Positions 1-6,618 of a stretch of 64,000 bases of DNA are shown one piece after another. The notes beneath the pieces are model-generated. The model was not told where the DNA came from, did no database searches, and worked only from the letters and a program-made list of their open reading frames with translations. A program made the translations under genes and the position numbers. Numbering within the stretch: the first letter of the stretch is position 1; each line of letters opens with the position of its first letter. Source of the DNA: Flavobacterium resistens (GTDB lineage Bacteria; Bacteroidota; Bacteroidia; Flavobacteriales; Flavobacteriaceae); the NCBI RefSeq assembly GCF_900182645.1, contig NZ_FXTA01000002.1, forward strand, positions 434,001 to 498,000. Reading direction: 5' to 3'.

Positions 1-876
1 GATGATGAAGTTGCAAGAGCCTCAGCTTATGTGAATTTATATGAGAATATGTTGGCGGGAAATATTGTGCCAAGTTACGTTTTTGCCGTTTTCTTGAAAG
101 GAATTCAAGTTGAAAAAAATGAGTTAGTTTTAAAAATAATAGCCAATCAAGCAAGTAATGTTTTCTGGAAATTTTTAACTGAAGAACAAAAAAATAGAGT
201 TCACACAACTCTTGAAAGTGTCGTTTATGCGGAATTACAATCAAATTCACCAAGCAATATCAAAAAGACATTATTCGGATTGTTTAGTTCGATTGCGTAT
301 TCAGATTCGGCGAAAGCCAAATTATATCAGATTTGGAACAAAGAAGTTGTAGTTCAGAATTTGAAATTGAATGAAGATGATTTTACCAATATGGCAATGA
401 ATCTCGCGATTTTCAAACATGAAAAAGCCGATGAAATTTTAGAGAAAACTAGAACCACAATCACAAATCCGGATAAAAAGAAGCGATTTGAATTTTTGCT
501 TCCATCTTTATCAAAAGACGAATCCGTTCGAAATACCTTTATAGAATCGTTAAAAGACGATGCAAATCGTGAAAAAGAAGCATGGGTTTCTGTGGGATTG
601 GCGAATGTAAATCATCCGCTTCGTCAGGAAAATGCACAAAAATATATTAGATTTTCACTAGATTTGATAGAAGAAATCCAGCGCACAGGAGATATTTTCT
701 TTCCAAAAGACTGGCTTGATAATACAGTTGGAAGATATTCGTCGAAATATGCTTTTGATGAAGTACAGCGATTCTTAAAAGAAAACCCTAATTTTAGTCC
801 GATCTTGAAGCGTAAATTATTTATGGCGACAGATTTGCTTTATAAAGCGCAAAATATTAAAAAAGAAACCGAATGA
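1..876 (+). CDS. M1 family aminopeptidase, C-terminal part (5' end outside window)
   Basis: The reading frame is open to the left edge of the window, so the gene is partial; the GTG at 31 is only an internal codon. The visible stretch (about 290 residues) is all-helical and lacks the zinc site, which would lie upstream. The segment around YVNLYENMLAG and the C-terminal helical repeats resemble the ERAP1-like C-terminal domain of large M1 metallopeptidases. Those enzymes remove N-terminal amino acids from peptides, often in the periplasm in Bacteroidota. The stop overlaps the next start (ATGA, 873-876), which suggests translational coupling with the DUF58 gene. The family call is moderately firm; the substrate is unknown. 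Confidence 0.7.
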   Translation, partial: DDEVARASAYVNLYENMLAGNIVPSYVFAVFLKGIQVEKNELVLKIIANQASNVFWKFLTEEQKNRVHTTLESVVYAELQSNSPSNIKKTLFGLFSSIAYSDSAKAKLYQIWNKEVVVQNLKLNEDDFTNMAMNLAIFKHEKADEILEKTRTTITNPDKKKRFEFLLPSLSKDESVRNTFIESLKDDANREKEAWVSVGLANVNHPLRQENAQKYIRFSLDLIEEIQRTGDIFFPKDWLDNTVGRYSSKYAFDEVQRFLKENPNFSPILKRKLFMATDLLYKAQNIKKETE

Positions 877-1799
877 AAATTGAATCGGAAATAGAGAAAG
901 TCTCGAGTTTTCAGCATCTTGAAATGCTGGCAAATCAGGTTGTGGAAGGTTTTATATCCGGAATGCACAAGAGCCCGTTTCATGGATTTTCGGCCGAATT
1001 TGCCGAGCATAAAGTCTATAACGCAGGCGAAAGCACCAAACATATCGATTGGAAATTATTCGCAAAAACCGATCGTTTGTACACAAAACGTTTTGAGGAA
1101 GAAACCAATTTACGCTGTCATTTGATTGTCGATAATTCTTCGTCGATGCATTATCCTGAACTAAAATCAAATCAGCCTTTTTATGAAAAGAAGATTGGTT
1201 TTGCGGTTTTGGCTTCGGCGGTTTTAATGAATATCTTAAAGAAACAGCGCGATGCTGTTGGTTTGAGCGTTTTCTCAGATAAATACGAATATTACGCGCC
1301 AGAAAAAGGAAGCGATCGTCATCACAGAATGCTTTTGAACAAACTGGAAGAATTATTAGTTCAGCCAAAAGTCAAAAAAACTACCGATACGATCACTTAT
1401 CTGCATCAAATTGCGGAGAAAATGCACCGTCGTTCGATGATTATTTTGTTTACCGATATGTTTCAAACGGAAGATGAAGAGAAATTATTCAACGCTTTAC
1501 AACATTTAAAACACAACAAACACAAAGTGGTTTTGTTTCATGTGGTTGATAATCAAACCGAAATGAAATTTGATTTTGATAATGCACCAAGAAAATTTAT
1601 CGATTTAGAATCAGGAGAAGAGGTTTCAATTTTTGCAGATAATGTAAAAGCAGAATATGAAAAAAGGGTAGAAGCCTATTTTAAAAACCTGGCTTTAACC
1701 TGTGCGAAGAACCAAATTAAGTACGTTTCGGTAAATGTGGGCGATAATTTCGAAAAAATATTGACTACTTATTTAGTTGAAAAACAAAACTTTGGATAA
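873..1799 (+). CDS. DUF58 domain protein (vWA-like fold)
   Basis: A 308-residue protein with the typical DUF58 opening: a short helical N-terminus, then AEHKVYNAGESTKHIDWKLF, and at residues 87-91 the DNSSS motif that matches a MIDAS metal-binding DxSxS of von Willebrand A domains. No membrane segment or signal peptide is visible, so it should be cytoplasmic. In Bacteroidota such proteins commonly sit with MoxR ATPases in stress or complex-assembly operons, but here the upstream neighbour is an M1 peptidase. It overlaps that gene by 4 bp. The length is normal for the family and the exact role is unknown. Confidence 0.85.
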   Translation: MKIESEIEKVSSFQHLEMLANQVVEGFISGMHKSPFHGFSAEFAEHKVYNAGESTKHIDWKLFAKTDRLYTKRFEEETNLRCHLIVDNSSSMHYPELKSNQPFYEKKIGFAVLASAVLMNILKKQRDAVGLSVFSDKYEYYAPEKGSDRHHRMLLNKLEELLVQPKVKKTTDTITYLHQIAEKMHRRSMIILFTDMFQTEDEEKLFNALQHLKHNKHKVVLFHVVDNQTEMKFDFDNAPRKFIDLESGEEVSIFADNVKAEYEKRVEAYFKNLALTCAKNQIKYVSVNVGDNFEKILTTYLVEKQNFG

Positions 1800-1837
1800 T
1801 ATTTTAAAGAAATATTTATTTTTTTTTACAAAAACAC

Positions 1838-1867
1838 TTGCAGAAACGAAATTCTGTTATATCTTTG
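1838..1867 (+). promoter_or_regulatory. Promoter of first tRNA-Asp
   Basis: A TTG at 1838-1840 lies 19 bp from TATCTTTG at 1860-1867, matching the Bacteroidota primary sigma consensus (TTG, N19, TAnnTTTG). The tRNA body starts 19 bp downstream. The same promoter block is repeated almost unchanged before the second tRNA-Asp. Confidence 0.8.
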
Positions 1868-1885
1868 CAACCGCAATAACGCAGA

Positions 1886-1959
1886 GGTTTGGTAGTTCAG
1901 TTGGTTAGAATACATGCCTGTCACGCATGGGGTCGCGGGTTCGAGTCCCGTCCAGACCG
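1886..1959 (+). tRNA. tRNA-Asp (GTC), copy 1
   Basis: A 74-nt cloverleaf. The acceptor stem GGTTTGG (1886-1892) pairs with CCAGACC (1952-1958), including one T-G pair, and G1959 is the discriminator. The anticodon stem is CATGC/GCATG with loop CTGTCAC, so the anticodon GTC sits at 1920-1922. The T-arm contains GGGTTCGAGTCCC. The CCA end is not encoded. A strong terminator follows directly. Confidence 0.95.
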
Positions 1960-1971
1960 CAATATTGGGAA

Positions 1972-1999
1972 AAGCCTTTCTATTAAGAAAGGCTTTTTT
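1972..1999 (+). terminator. Terminator of tRNA-Asp copy 1
   Basis: A 10-bp perfect stem (1972-1981 with 1986-1995) has a 4-nt loop and is followed by a T run. It begins 12 bp after the tRNA. Confidence 0.85.
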
Positions 2000-2081
2000 G
2001 CCCAAAAACGGTATCTAAGATTAGTTGTGTTGTTTTGCTACGACTTTGTAACTCGTAGCTGGTTTAGTAGTTAGACCAATG

Positions 2082-2113
2082 AAAAGCTTTCCACTTTTGT
2101 GGATGGCTTTTTT
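2082..2113 (+). terminator. Second rho-independent terminator in series
   Basis: AAAAGC with an inner CCAC pairs with GTGG and an outer GCTTTT across a TTTT loop, and a T run follows. No gene is visible between this terminator and the one at 1972-1999. Terminators like this normally follow tRNA genes, so it may mark a lost copy. Confidence 0.6.
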
Positions 2114-2138
2114 GATTTAAGACACTTTTGGTTTTTTG

Positions 2139-2243
2139 TTTTAACCGCAAAGATTTACGCAAAGGGCGCAAAGTTTTTTTTTAAAGCTTTGCGCCCTTTG
2201 CACTTTTAACTTTGCTCCCGATAGCTATCGGGATTGCGGTTAA
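2139..2243. repeat. Compound palindromic repeat with nested CCCGATAGCTATCGGG element
   Basis: The outer arms TTAACCGCAA (2141-2150) and TTGCGGTTAA (2234-2243) are inverted. Inside them GCAAAGGGCGCAAAG (2159-2173) is inverted again as CTTTGCGCCCTTTGC around 2187-2201. An 18-bp perfect palindrome TCCCGATAGCTATCGGGA (2216-2233) sits in the right arm, as if one repeat had inserted into another. Relatives of the outer repeat occur at 2900-2940, 34074-34114, 34575-34615 and 54611-54642. Confidence 0.85.
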
Positions 2244-2341
2244 AAAGAAAGAAAATCCTTCTTTTTTAAATTTATTATCGATTTTTAAAATATTGGAATT
2301 TAACCAATTAAAAATTTCTCAATTTTTATTCGCAAAAACGC

Positions 2342-2371
2342 TTGCAGAAACGAAATTCTATTGTATTTTTG
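2342..2371 (+). promoter_or_regulatory. Promoter of second tRNA-Asp
   Basis: A TTG at 2342-2344 lies 19 bp from TATTTTTG at 2364-2371. About 55 bp of upstream sequence (CTTGCAGAAACGAAATTCT and on) are near-identical to the promoter of copy 1, so promoter and tRNA were duplicated together. Confidence 0.8.
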
Positions 2372-2388
2372 CACTCGCAATAACGCAG

Positions 2389-2462
2389 GGTTTGGTAGTT
2401 CAGTTGGTTAGAATACATGCCTGTCACGCATGGGGTCGCGGGTTCGAGTCCCGTCCAGACCG
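2389..2462 (+). tRNA. tRNA-Asp (GTC), copy 2
   Basis: The 74-nt tRNA is identical to copy 1 over the whole body: acceptor GGTTTGG/CCAGACC, anticodon GTC, discriminator G2462, no encoded CCA. It lies 503 bp downstream of copy 1 and 385 bp upstream of a rearranged third copy. The sequence after it, GCCTAAGTTGTTAAAA, is repeated after the third copy. Confidence 0.95.
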
Positions 2463-2477
2463 CCTAAGTTGTTAAAA

Positions 2478-2508
2478 ATGCCTATCATTATGATAGGCAT
2501 TTTTTTTT
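2478..2508 (+). terminator. Terminator of tRNA-Asp copy 2
   Basis: A 10-bp stem (2478-2487 with 2491-2500) closes a 3-nt loop and is followed by eight T residues. It lies between the tRNA and the GIY-YIG gene, so that gene needs its own promoter or read-through. Confidence 0.85.
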
Positions 2509-2525
2509 ACATTAAATTTTGATTT

Positions 2526-2762
2526 ATGTTTTACGTTTATATAATTTATTCTAAAACTCTTGATCTTTATTACAAAGGATTTAGTGAAGATGTTGCTCAA
2601 AGATTATTATATCATAATGAGAATAGAAGCAGGTATACTTCAGATAAAGGACCATGGGAGTTGGTTTATTCGAAATCATTCGAAACTAAAAAAGAAGCTT
2701 TGATTGAAGAATTGAGATTGAAAAAGTTAAATAGAAAATCAATAGAGACTTTAATTAAATAA
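2526..2762 (+). CDS. GIY-YIG family endonuclease, small stand-alone type
   Basis: A 78-residue protein made of little more than a GIY-YIG catalytic module: YVYIIYS (3-9) and YYKGFS (15-20) form the two signature strands, R26 is the expected catalytic arginine, and an acidic helix KKEALIEELRLKK (55-67) carries the candidate metal-binding glutamate. The family cleaves DNA (homing nucleases, UvrC); the small stand-alone UPF0213/YhbQ-like members have no settled role. The ATG at 2526 is the only sensible start. The gene sits between an intact tRNA-Asp and a rearranged tRNA-Asp piece, which suggests insertion at or mobilisation with the tRNA. Function as a mobile nuclease is inference. Confidence 0.85.
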   Translation: MFYVYIIYSKTLDLYYKGFSEDVAQRLLYHNENRSRYTSDKGPWELVYSKSFETKKEALIEELRLKKLNRKSIETLIK

Positions 2763-2780
2763 TATAAATAAGAAAGATAA

Positions 2781-2847
2781 AGTTGGTTAGAATACATGTC
2801 TGGCATCTCGTCTAGGGACGAGACGGGTTCGAGTCCCGTCCAGACCG
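2781..2847 (+). pseudogene. Rearranged partial tRNA-Asp copy
   Basis: AGTTGGTTAGAATACATG (2781-2798) repeats the D-loop and 5' anticodon strand of tRNA-Asp. The intact T-arm, 3' acceptor strand and discriminator lie at 2824-2847. The first 13 nt including the 5' acceptor strand are missing. The anticodon loop and 3' strand are replaced by a segment with a 7-bp hairpin, TCTCGTC/GACGAGA (2806-2812 and 2817-2823, loop TAGG). It cannot fold as a normal tRNA. No promoter is seen immediately upstream; the GIY-YIG gene ends 18 bp before it. Confidence 0.85.
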
Positions 2848-2858
2848 CCTAAGTTGTT

Positions 2859-2888
2859 AAAAGCCTTTCTTAACGGAAAGGCTTTTTT
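2859..2888 (+). terminator. Terminator after the tRNA-Asp remnant
   Basis: An 11-bp stem (2859-2869 with 2876-2886) is followed by T residues. The sequence is a close relative of the terminator after tRNA-Asp copy 1 (AAAGCCTTTC/GAAAGGCTTT). Confidence 0.8.
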
Positions 2889-2899
2889 GTTTTTAAATT

Positions 2900-2940
2900 T
2901 TACCGCAAAGGGCGCTAAGATTTACGCAAAGTTCGCAAAG
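2900..2940. repeat. AACCGCAAAG-type dispersed repeat
   Basis: TACCGCAAAGGGCGCTAAGA continues into TTTACGCAAAGTTCGCAAAG. It belongs to the same family as the arms at 2139-2243, the inverted pair around the GxxExxY pseudogene (34074-34114 and 34575-34615) and 54611-54642. Confidence 0.8.
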
Positions 2941-2957
2941 TTTTTTACTCAGTCTGT

Positions 2958-3063
2958 TTTGTCATTTCGACGAAGGAGAAATCTCCGCGAGTAGCTCCGT
3001 ACAGAATATCGCCAATTTTTGTAGAGTTTCTCGCGGAGATTTCTCCTTCGTCGAAATGACAAA
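2958..3063. repeat. Long hairpin repeat, 34-bp perfect arms
   Basis: Positions 2958-2991 and 3030-3063 are perfect inverted repeats of 34 bp, separated by 38 bp. The arm begins TTTGTCATTTCGACGAAGGA. A relative with 31-bp perfect arms lies at 13483-13588. It is in the gap before the AraC regulator gene. No open reading frame in it looks real. Confidence 0.9.
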
Positions 3064-3136
3064 CTGTGTGGTGAATTGGAATTTTAATTTCTTTTTCTTC
3101 AGTATCTTTATAATACGAAATCATCGTATCATTTAA

Positions 3137-3958
3137 ATGGAACAAACAACCTTTAAAGTAGACAAATATTACATCAAGAAAGTAGATGCAGATAAAAAAA
3201 GCATTTACTGTCATCATGATATAATGGGCGAATTGTTTGTTCCATGGCATAAACACGATAAAGCTCAAATGCTGTACGCAGAAGGCGATGTGGTTTTTGT
3301 GACAACTGAAACAAAATCTTATTTTTTGCCTGCAAGACATTTTATCTGGATTCCGGCGGGATTGGAGCACAGCATCGAGCCAAAATCGGAACATGTGATG
3401 ATGCGAAATTTATATTTTCCGGTTGAAAAAAATGAAGATGAATTCTACAAAAGAGAAGGCATTTATCCGGTTAATAATTTGTTGCTCCAAATGATGATGT
3501 TTACCAATCAATGGAACGGAGATTTAAAAAAAGGTTCTCCGAGTTTTACAATTGCAAAAGCCATAAAAGCGATTCTGCCTCAAATTTGCACTAATAATTT
3601 ACCTTTAGAGTTACCACAGCCAAAAGACAAACGATTAGGGAAAATTCTGCGTTATGTTGAGAATAATCTTGGCGAAACAATTCTGTTTGCTGATGTTGCA
3701 CATGAATTTGGTTTCAGCGAACGCTCTTTGTATCGCTTGTTTCAAAAAGATCTTAAAATGTCATTTATTCAATATTATACTATTCGAAGAATCCTCAAAG
3801 CAATTGAGCTTCTGTTAGAAAGAAAGCTTTCGGTAAAAGAGGTAGCTCAAGAAGTTGGTTATAATAGTGTTCCGACTTTCAGTAATACTTTTTTCAAGAT
3901 TTTAGGACAAAGACCTTCCGATTACTTAAATGGAGAAGAGATTTTGGAACGAAAATAA
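3137..3958 (+). CDS. AraC family transcriptional regulator
   Basis: A 273-residue protein. The N-terminal half is a cupin-like sensor (FVPWHKHDKAQMLYAEGD, residues about 35-55, then FIWIPAGLEHSI). The C-terminal third has the two helix-turn-helix units of AraC proteins (ILFADVAHEFGFSERSLYR and LSVKEVAQEVGYNSVPTFS), ending at the usual Gx(R)PSDY box. It lies just upstream of, and on the same strand as, a TolC/HlyD/MFS efflux set and probably controls it in response to a small molecule. The ligand is unknown. Confidence 0.9.
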   Translation: MEQTTFKVDKYYIKKVDADKKSIYCHHDIMGELFVPWHKHDKAQMLYAEGDVVFVTTETKSYFLPARHFIWIPAGLEHSIEPKSEHVMMRNLYFPVEKNEDEFYKREGIYPVNNLLLQMMMFTNQWNGDLKKGSPSFTIAKAIKAILPQICTNNLPLELPQPKDKRLGKILRYVENNLGETILFADVAHEFGFSERSLYRLFQKDLKMSFIQYYTIRRILKAIELLLERKLSVKEVAQEVGYNSVPTFSNTFFKILGQRPSDYLNGEEILERK

Positions 3959-4136
3959 TTTTTGTATTTCATAATTCATTTGATTTTACAACAAATTGTT
4001 TTTCAGTGTTTTAATATAACGTTTTCGGAAAATTCAATTTTAACATTTGTCCGAAATGAATATGTTATTGACTTTTTAGAATCATCTGCCAAGAAAAAAA
4101 TGAAGGAACTTTGCACCATAAAATATTTATGTATTC

Positions 4137-5486
4137 ATGTTCCTTACAAATTTAAAAGAAGATTGTTTCCCCAGAAGCTTTTGGTTGCTGATAATTGTTT
4201 TGACATTCAGTAATTTACAAGCGCAAGAGATTCGTACGGTTTCTTTACAAGAAGTGATGAAATTAGCGAAGGAAAACAACAAAAAAGTACTTAAATCTCA
4301 ACTAGAGATTACGCTCGCTGAGCAAAACATCAAAGAAAGAAAAGAACTTAGATTGCCGGATGTAGAATTAAAAGGCATGTATTCGAGAATTACCAATATT
4401 ACCGAATTTAAAGGAAATGGTTTCTTGAATGGAAAAGAAGTTACGAAAGCAATTCCGGAAATCTACGAGGTGAATTCGACTTTTAAAATGCCAATTTACG
4501 TTGGAAATAAGATTAATAACGCGATTAAAATTGCAAATCAGGAAAACGAAATTGCCAAAATTAAATCGGAAAAAACAGAAAACGATATTGAACTGGAAGT
4601 AGTGGCAAATTATCTGGCGATTTATAAAATGATGGAACTTCAAAAAATATTTGAAGAAAACATCAAAGAAGAAAAAAGCCGATTAAAAGAGGTACAATCG
4701 CTACAGAAACACGGAACAGTAACCAAAAACGAAGTTATTCGTGCCGAATTGCAACTTTCAGATCGTGAATTGAACGCGCTTACAAATTCCAAAAACATAA
4801 AAATAGCGCTTCACGATTTGAAAACTTTGATTCAGATTCCAGAAAACGAGGAAATCGCGATTGATACCACATCAAGTTTAGACGAAATGAATGGTTTAGA
4901 TCCGTATGATTTTTATATGAATAAGGCAATGCAAAACGAAGAAATGCGAATTGCAAGCCAGGAATTAAACATCAGCAAAACGGAACTGAAATTGGCAAAA
5001 GCAAACTATCTGCCAAGCGTCCACTTCTTCGGGAATTATGGTTTTTATTATCCAAACTATAAATTCTTTCCGCCAAATCCATATTTGTACACTTTAGGTC
5101 AGGTTGGAATTGAGGCTTCTTTTGATCTTTCTTCTTTGTATAAAAACAAAACGAAGACAGATCAGGCAAATACCAAAATCAAATGGCAGGAAATGCAATC
5201 TGAAATCATAAAAGATGAAATTCAGGATCAACTTTACAAAGAGCATACACAATATCAGGAAATCCTTGAAAAGTTTGTGGTCGTTGACAAAGCCTTGGAT
5301 TTAGCTGAAGAAAACTACCGAATCGTAAAACTGAAATACTTAAACCAATTGGTTTTAATTACCGAAATGGTGGATGCTGATAATGCTTTGCTTCAGGCAA
5401 AATACAACAAAATCTCTACCCATTTGGATGCGGTTTTGAAACATTATGAGTTACTTCATACGGCTGGGATAATGCCTCAGAGTTAA
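4137..5486 (+). CDS. TolC family outer-membrane efflux protein
   Basis: A 449-residue protein with an N-terminal signal peptide (hydrophobic FWLLIIVLTFSNLQAQ, cleavage expected after about residue 29). Long helical coiled-coil repeats rich in E/K/Q/L follow in two similar halves, as in TolC/OEP trimers. It would form the outer-membrane channel for the HlyD and MFS proteins encoded next. The ATG at 4137 is chosen because it gives a complete signal peptide; no Shine-Dalgarno is expected in this phylum. Gap to the next gene is 78 bp. Confidence 0.9.
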   Translation: MFLTNLKEDCFPRSFWLLIIVLTFSNLQAQEIRTVSLQEVMKLAKENNKKVLKSQLEITLAEQNIKERKELRLPDVELKGMYSRITNITEFKGNGFLNGKEVTKAIPEIYEVNSTFKMPIYVGNKINNAIKIANQENEIAKIKSEKTENDIELEVVANYLAIYKMMELQKIFEENIKEEKSRLKEVQSLQKHGTVTKNEVIRAELQLSDRELNALTNSKNIKIALHDLKTLIQIPENEEIAIDTTSSLDEMNGLDPYDFYMNKAMQNEEMRIASQELNISKTELKLAKANYLPSVHFFGNYGFYYPNYKFFPPNPYLYTLGQVGIEASFDLSSLYKNKTKTDQANTKIKWQEMQSEIIKDEIQDQLYKEHTQYQEILEKFVVVDKALDLAEENYRIVKLKYLNQLVLITEMVDADNALLQAKYNKISTHLDAVLKHYELLHTAGIMPQS

Positions 5487-5564
5487 TTGTTTAGACTTGA
5501 TAGAAGAAAGAGGCAAGAAGCGAGATTTTAAAGAAAGAACTAAGATTAAAGAGATAAAGAAGAT

Positions 5565-6617
5565 ATGGTCAAGATAAAAAATGAAACTAGAAGAAATAGA
5601 ACGTTTCATATACTAATAACAATTATTGCATGTACGCTAGTAGTAAGCGGTATTATTTTAGGAATTTGGTTTTATGTGTTTAACAGAAATCACGAAGAAA
5701 CCAATGATGCGCAGGTGGAGCAATACGTTACGCCAATTATGTCGAGAATTACAGGATATGTTCAGGAAGTTCGCTTTGATGAAAACCAGTTTGTACATAA
5801 AGGCGATACTTTGGTTGTGATTGATAACAGGGAATACAAATCGAAATTGAATGTGGCTTTGGCCGATGTTCAGAACGCTAAACAGAATAGTGTTGTGGCC
5901 GAGAAAAATGCAGTTAATACAGCAAGCGCAACGGCTATTAATGAATCGCAATTGGACGCTGCAAAATCAAATCTTTGGAAAACAAAATTGGAATACGAAA
6001 GATACAAAGCTTTGGTAAGTGAAGAAGCGGCAACTTCTCAGCAATTAGAAAAAGTCCGCGCCGATTATGAATCGGCGCAAGCGCATTTTTCGGAAATGAA
6101 AAACAGAATTCATTCGGCTACTTTGAGTACTTCTGTTGCCGAAGCAAATGTTCCGACTACACAAACGAATATTGCTTCGAAACAAGCTGTCGCTGATAAT
6201 GCTGCATTGTTTCTTTCGTATACGGTAATTACGGCGCCTTATGATGGCTGGGTTGGAAAACGAACTTTACAGCCAGGACAAATGGTGAAAGAAGGTCAGT
6301 CTTTGCTTTCTATCGTGAGTAGAGAAAAATGGATTACCGCTAATTTTAAAGAAACACAATTGCAATATTTAACGGTTGGTCAAGAGGTTGAAATCAAAGC
6401 TGATGCGGTAAACGACAAGGTTTTTGTGGGAACAATTGCTTCGCTATCGCCTGCAAGTGGCGCTAGATTTTCGTTGCTTCCTCCAGATAATGCGACAGGA
6501 AACTTCGTAAAAATTGAACAAAGAATTCCGGTTAGAATTCAGTTAAAAGAACAAGACAAACAAACCGATTTTTTAAGAGCAGGAATGAACATTACAGTTG
6601 TTGCTGCGCACAAATAA
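5565..6617 (+). CDS. HlyD/EmrA family membrane fusion protein
   Basis: A 350-residue periplasmic adaptor with one N-terminal membrane anchor (about residues 15-37). The conserved NDAQVEQYVTPIMSRITGYV segment forms the first half of the lipoyl-like domain. A coiled-coil hairpin rich in A/E/K follows (about 85-200), then the second lipoyl half (VITAPYDGWVGKRTLQPGQ) and a beta-barrel domain. This is the EmrA layout, bridging an MFS pump and a TolC channel. The stop at 6615-6617 is one base before the MFS start. Confidence 0.92.
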   Translation: MVKIKNETRRNRTFHILITIIACTLVVSGIILGIWFYVFNRNHEETNDAQVEQYVTPIMSRITGYVQEVRFDENQFVHKGDTLVVIDNREYKSKLNVALADVQNAKQNSVVAEKNAVNTASATAINESQLDAAKSNLWKTKLEYERYKALVSEEAATSQQLEKVRADYESAQAHFSEMKNRIHSATLSTSVAEANVPTTQTNIASKQAVADNAALFLSYTVITAPYDGWVGKRTLQPGQMVKEGQSLLSIVSREKWITANFKETQLQYLTVGQEVEIKADAVNDKVFVGTIASLSPASGARFSLLPPDNATGNFVKIEQRIPVRIQLKEQDKQTDFLRAGMNITVVAAHK

Positions 6618-6618
6618 A

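Noticed and set aside
1889..2074. 61-codon frame (MVVQLVRIHACHAWGRGFESRPD...)
   Set aside because: It is a translation of tRNA-Asp copy 1; this peptide is a well-known artefact of reading a tRNA.
2212..2475. 87-codon frame ending in the same tRNA-derived peptide
   Set aside because: It runs from a palindromic repeat through the promoter into tRNA-Asp copy 2, so it is not a gene.
2781..2847. Third functional tRNA
   Set aside because: The 5' acceptor strand is absent and the anticodon arm is replaced, so no cloverleaf can form.
2139..3063. CRISPR array
   Set aside because: Repeats are palindromic, unevenly spaced and mixed in family; there are no unique spacers of constant length and no cas genes.
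2945..3394. 149-codon minus-strand frame
   Set aside because: It is antisense to the start of the AraC gene and runs through the long hairpin repeat; no domain is visible.
3962..4213. 83-codon frame between AraC and TolC genes
   Set aside because: It overlaps the TolC signal peptide in another frame and has no recognisable features.
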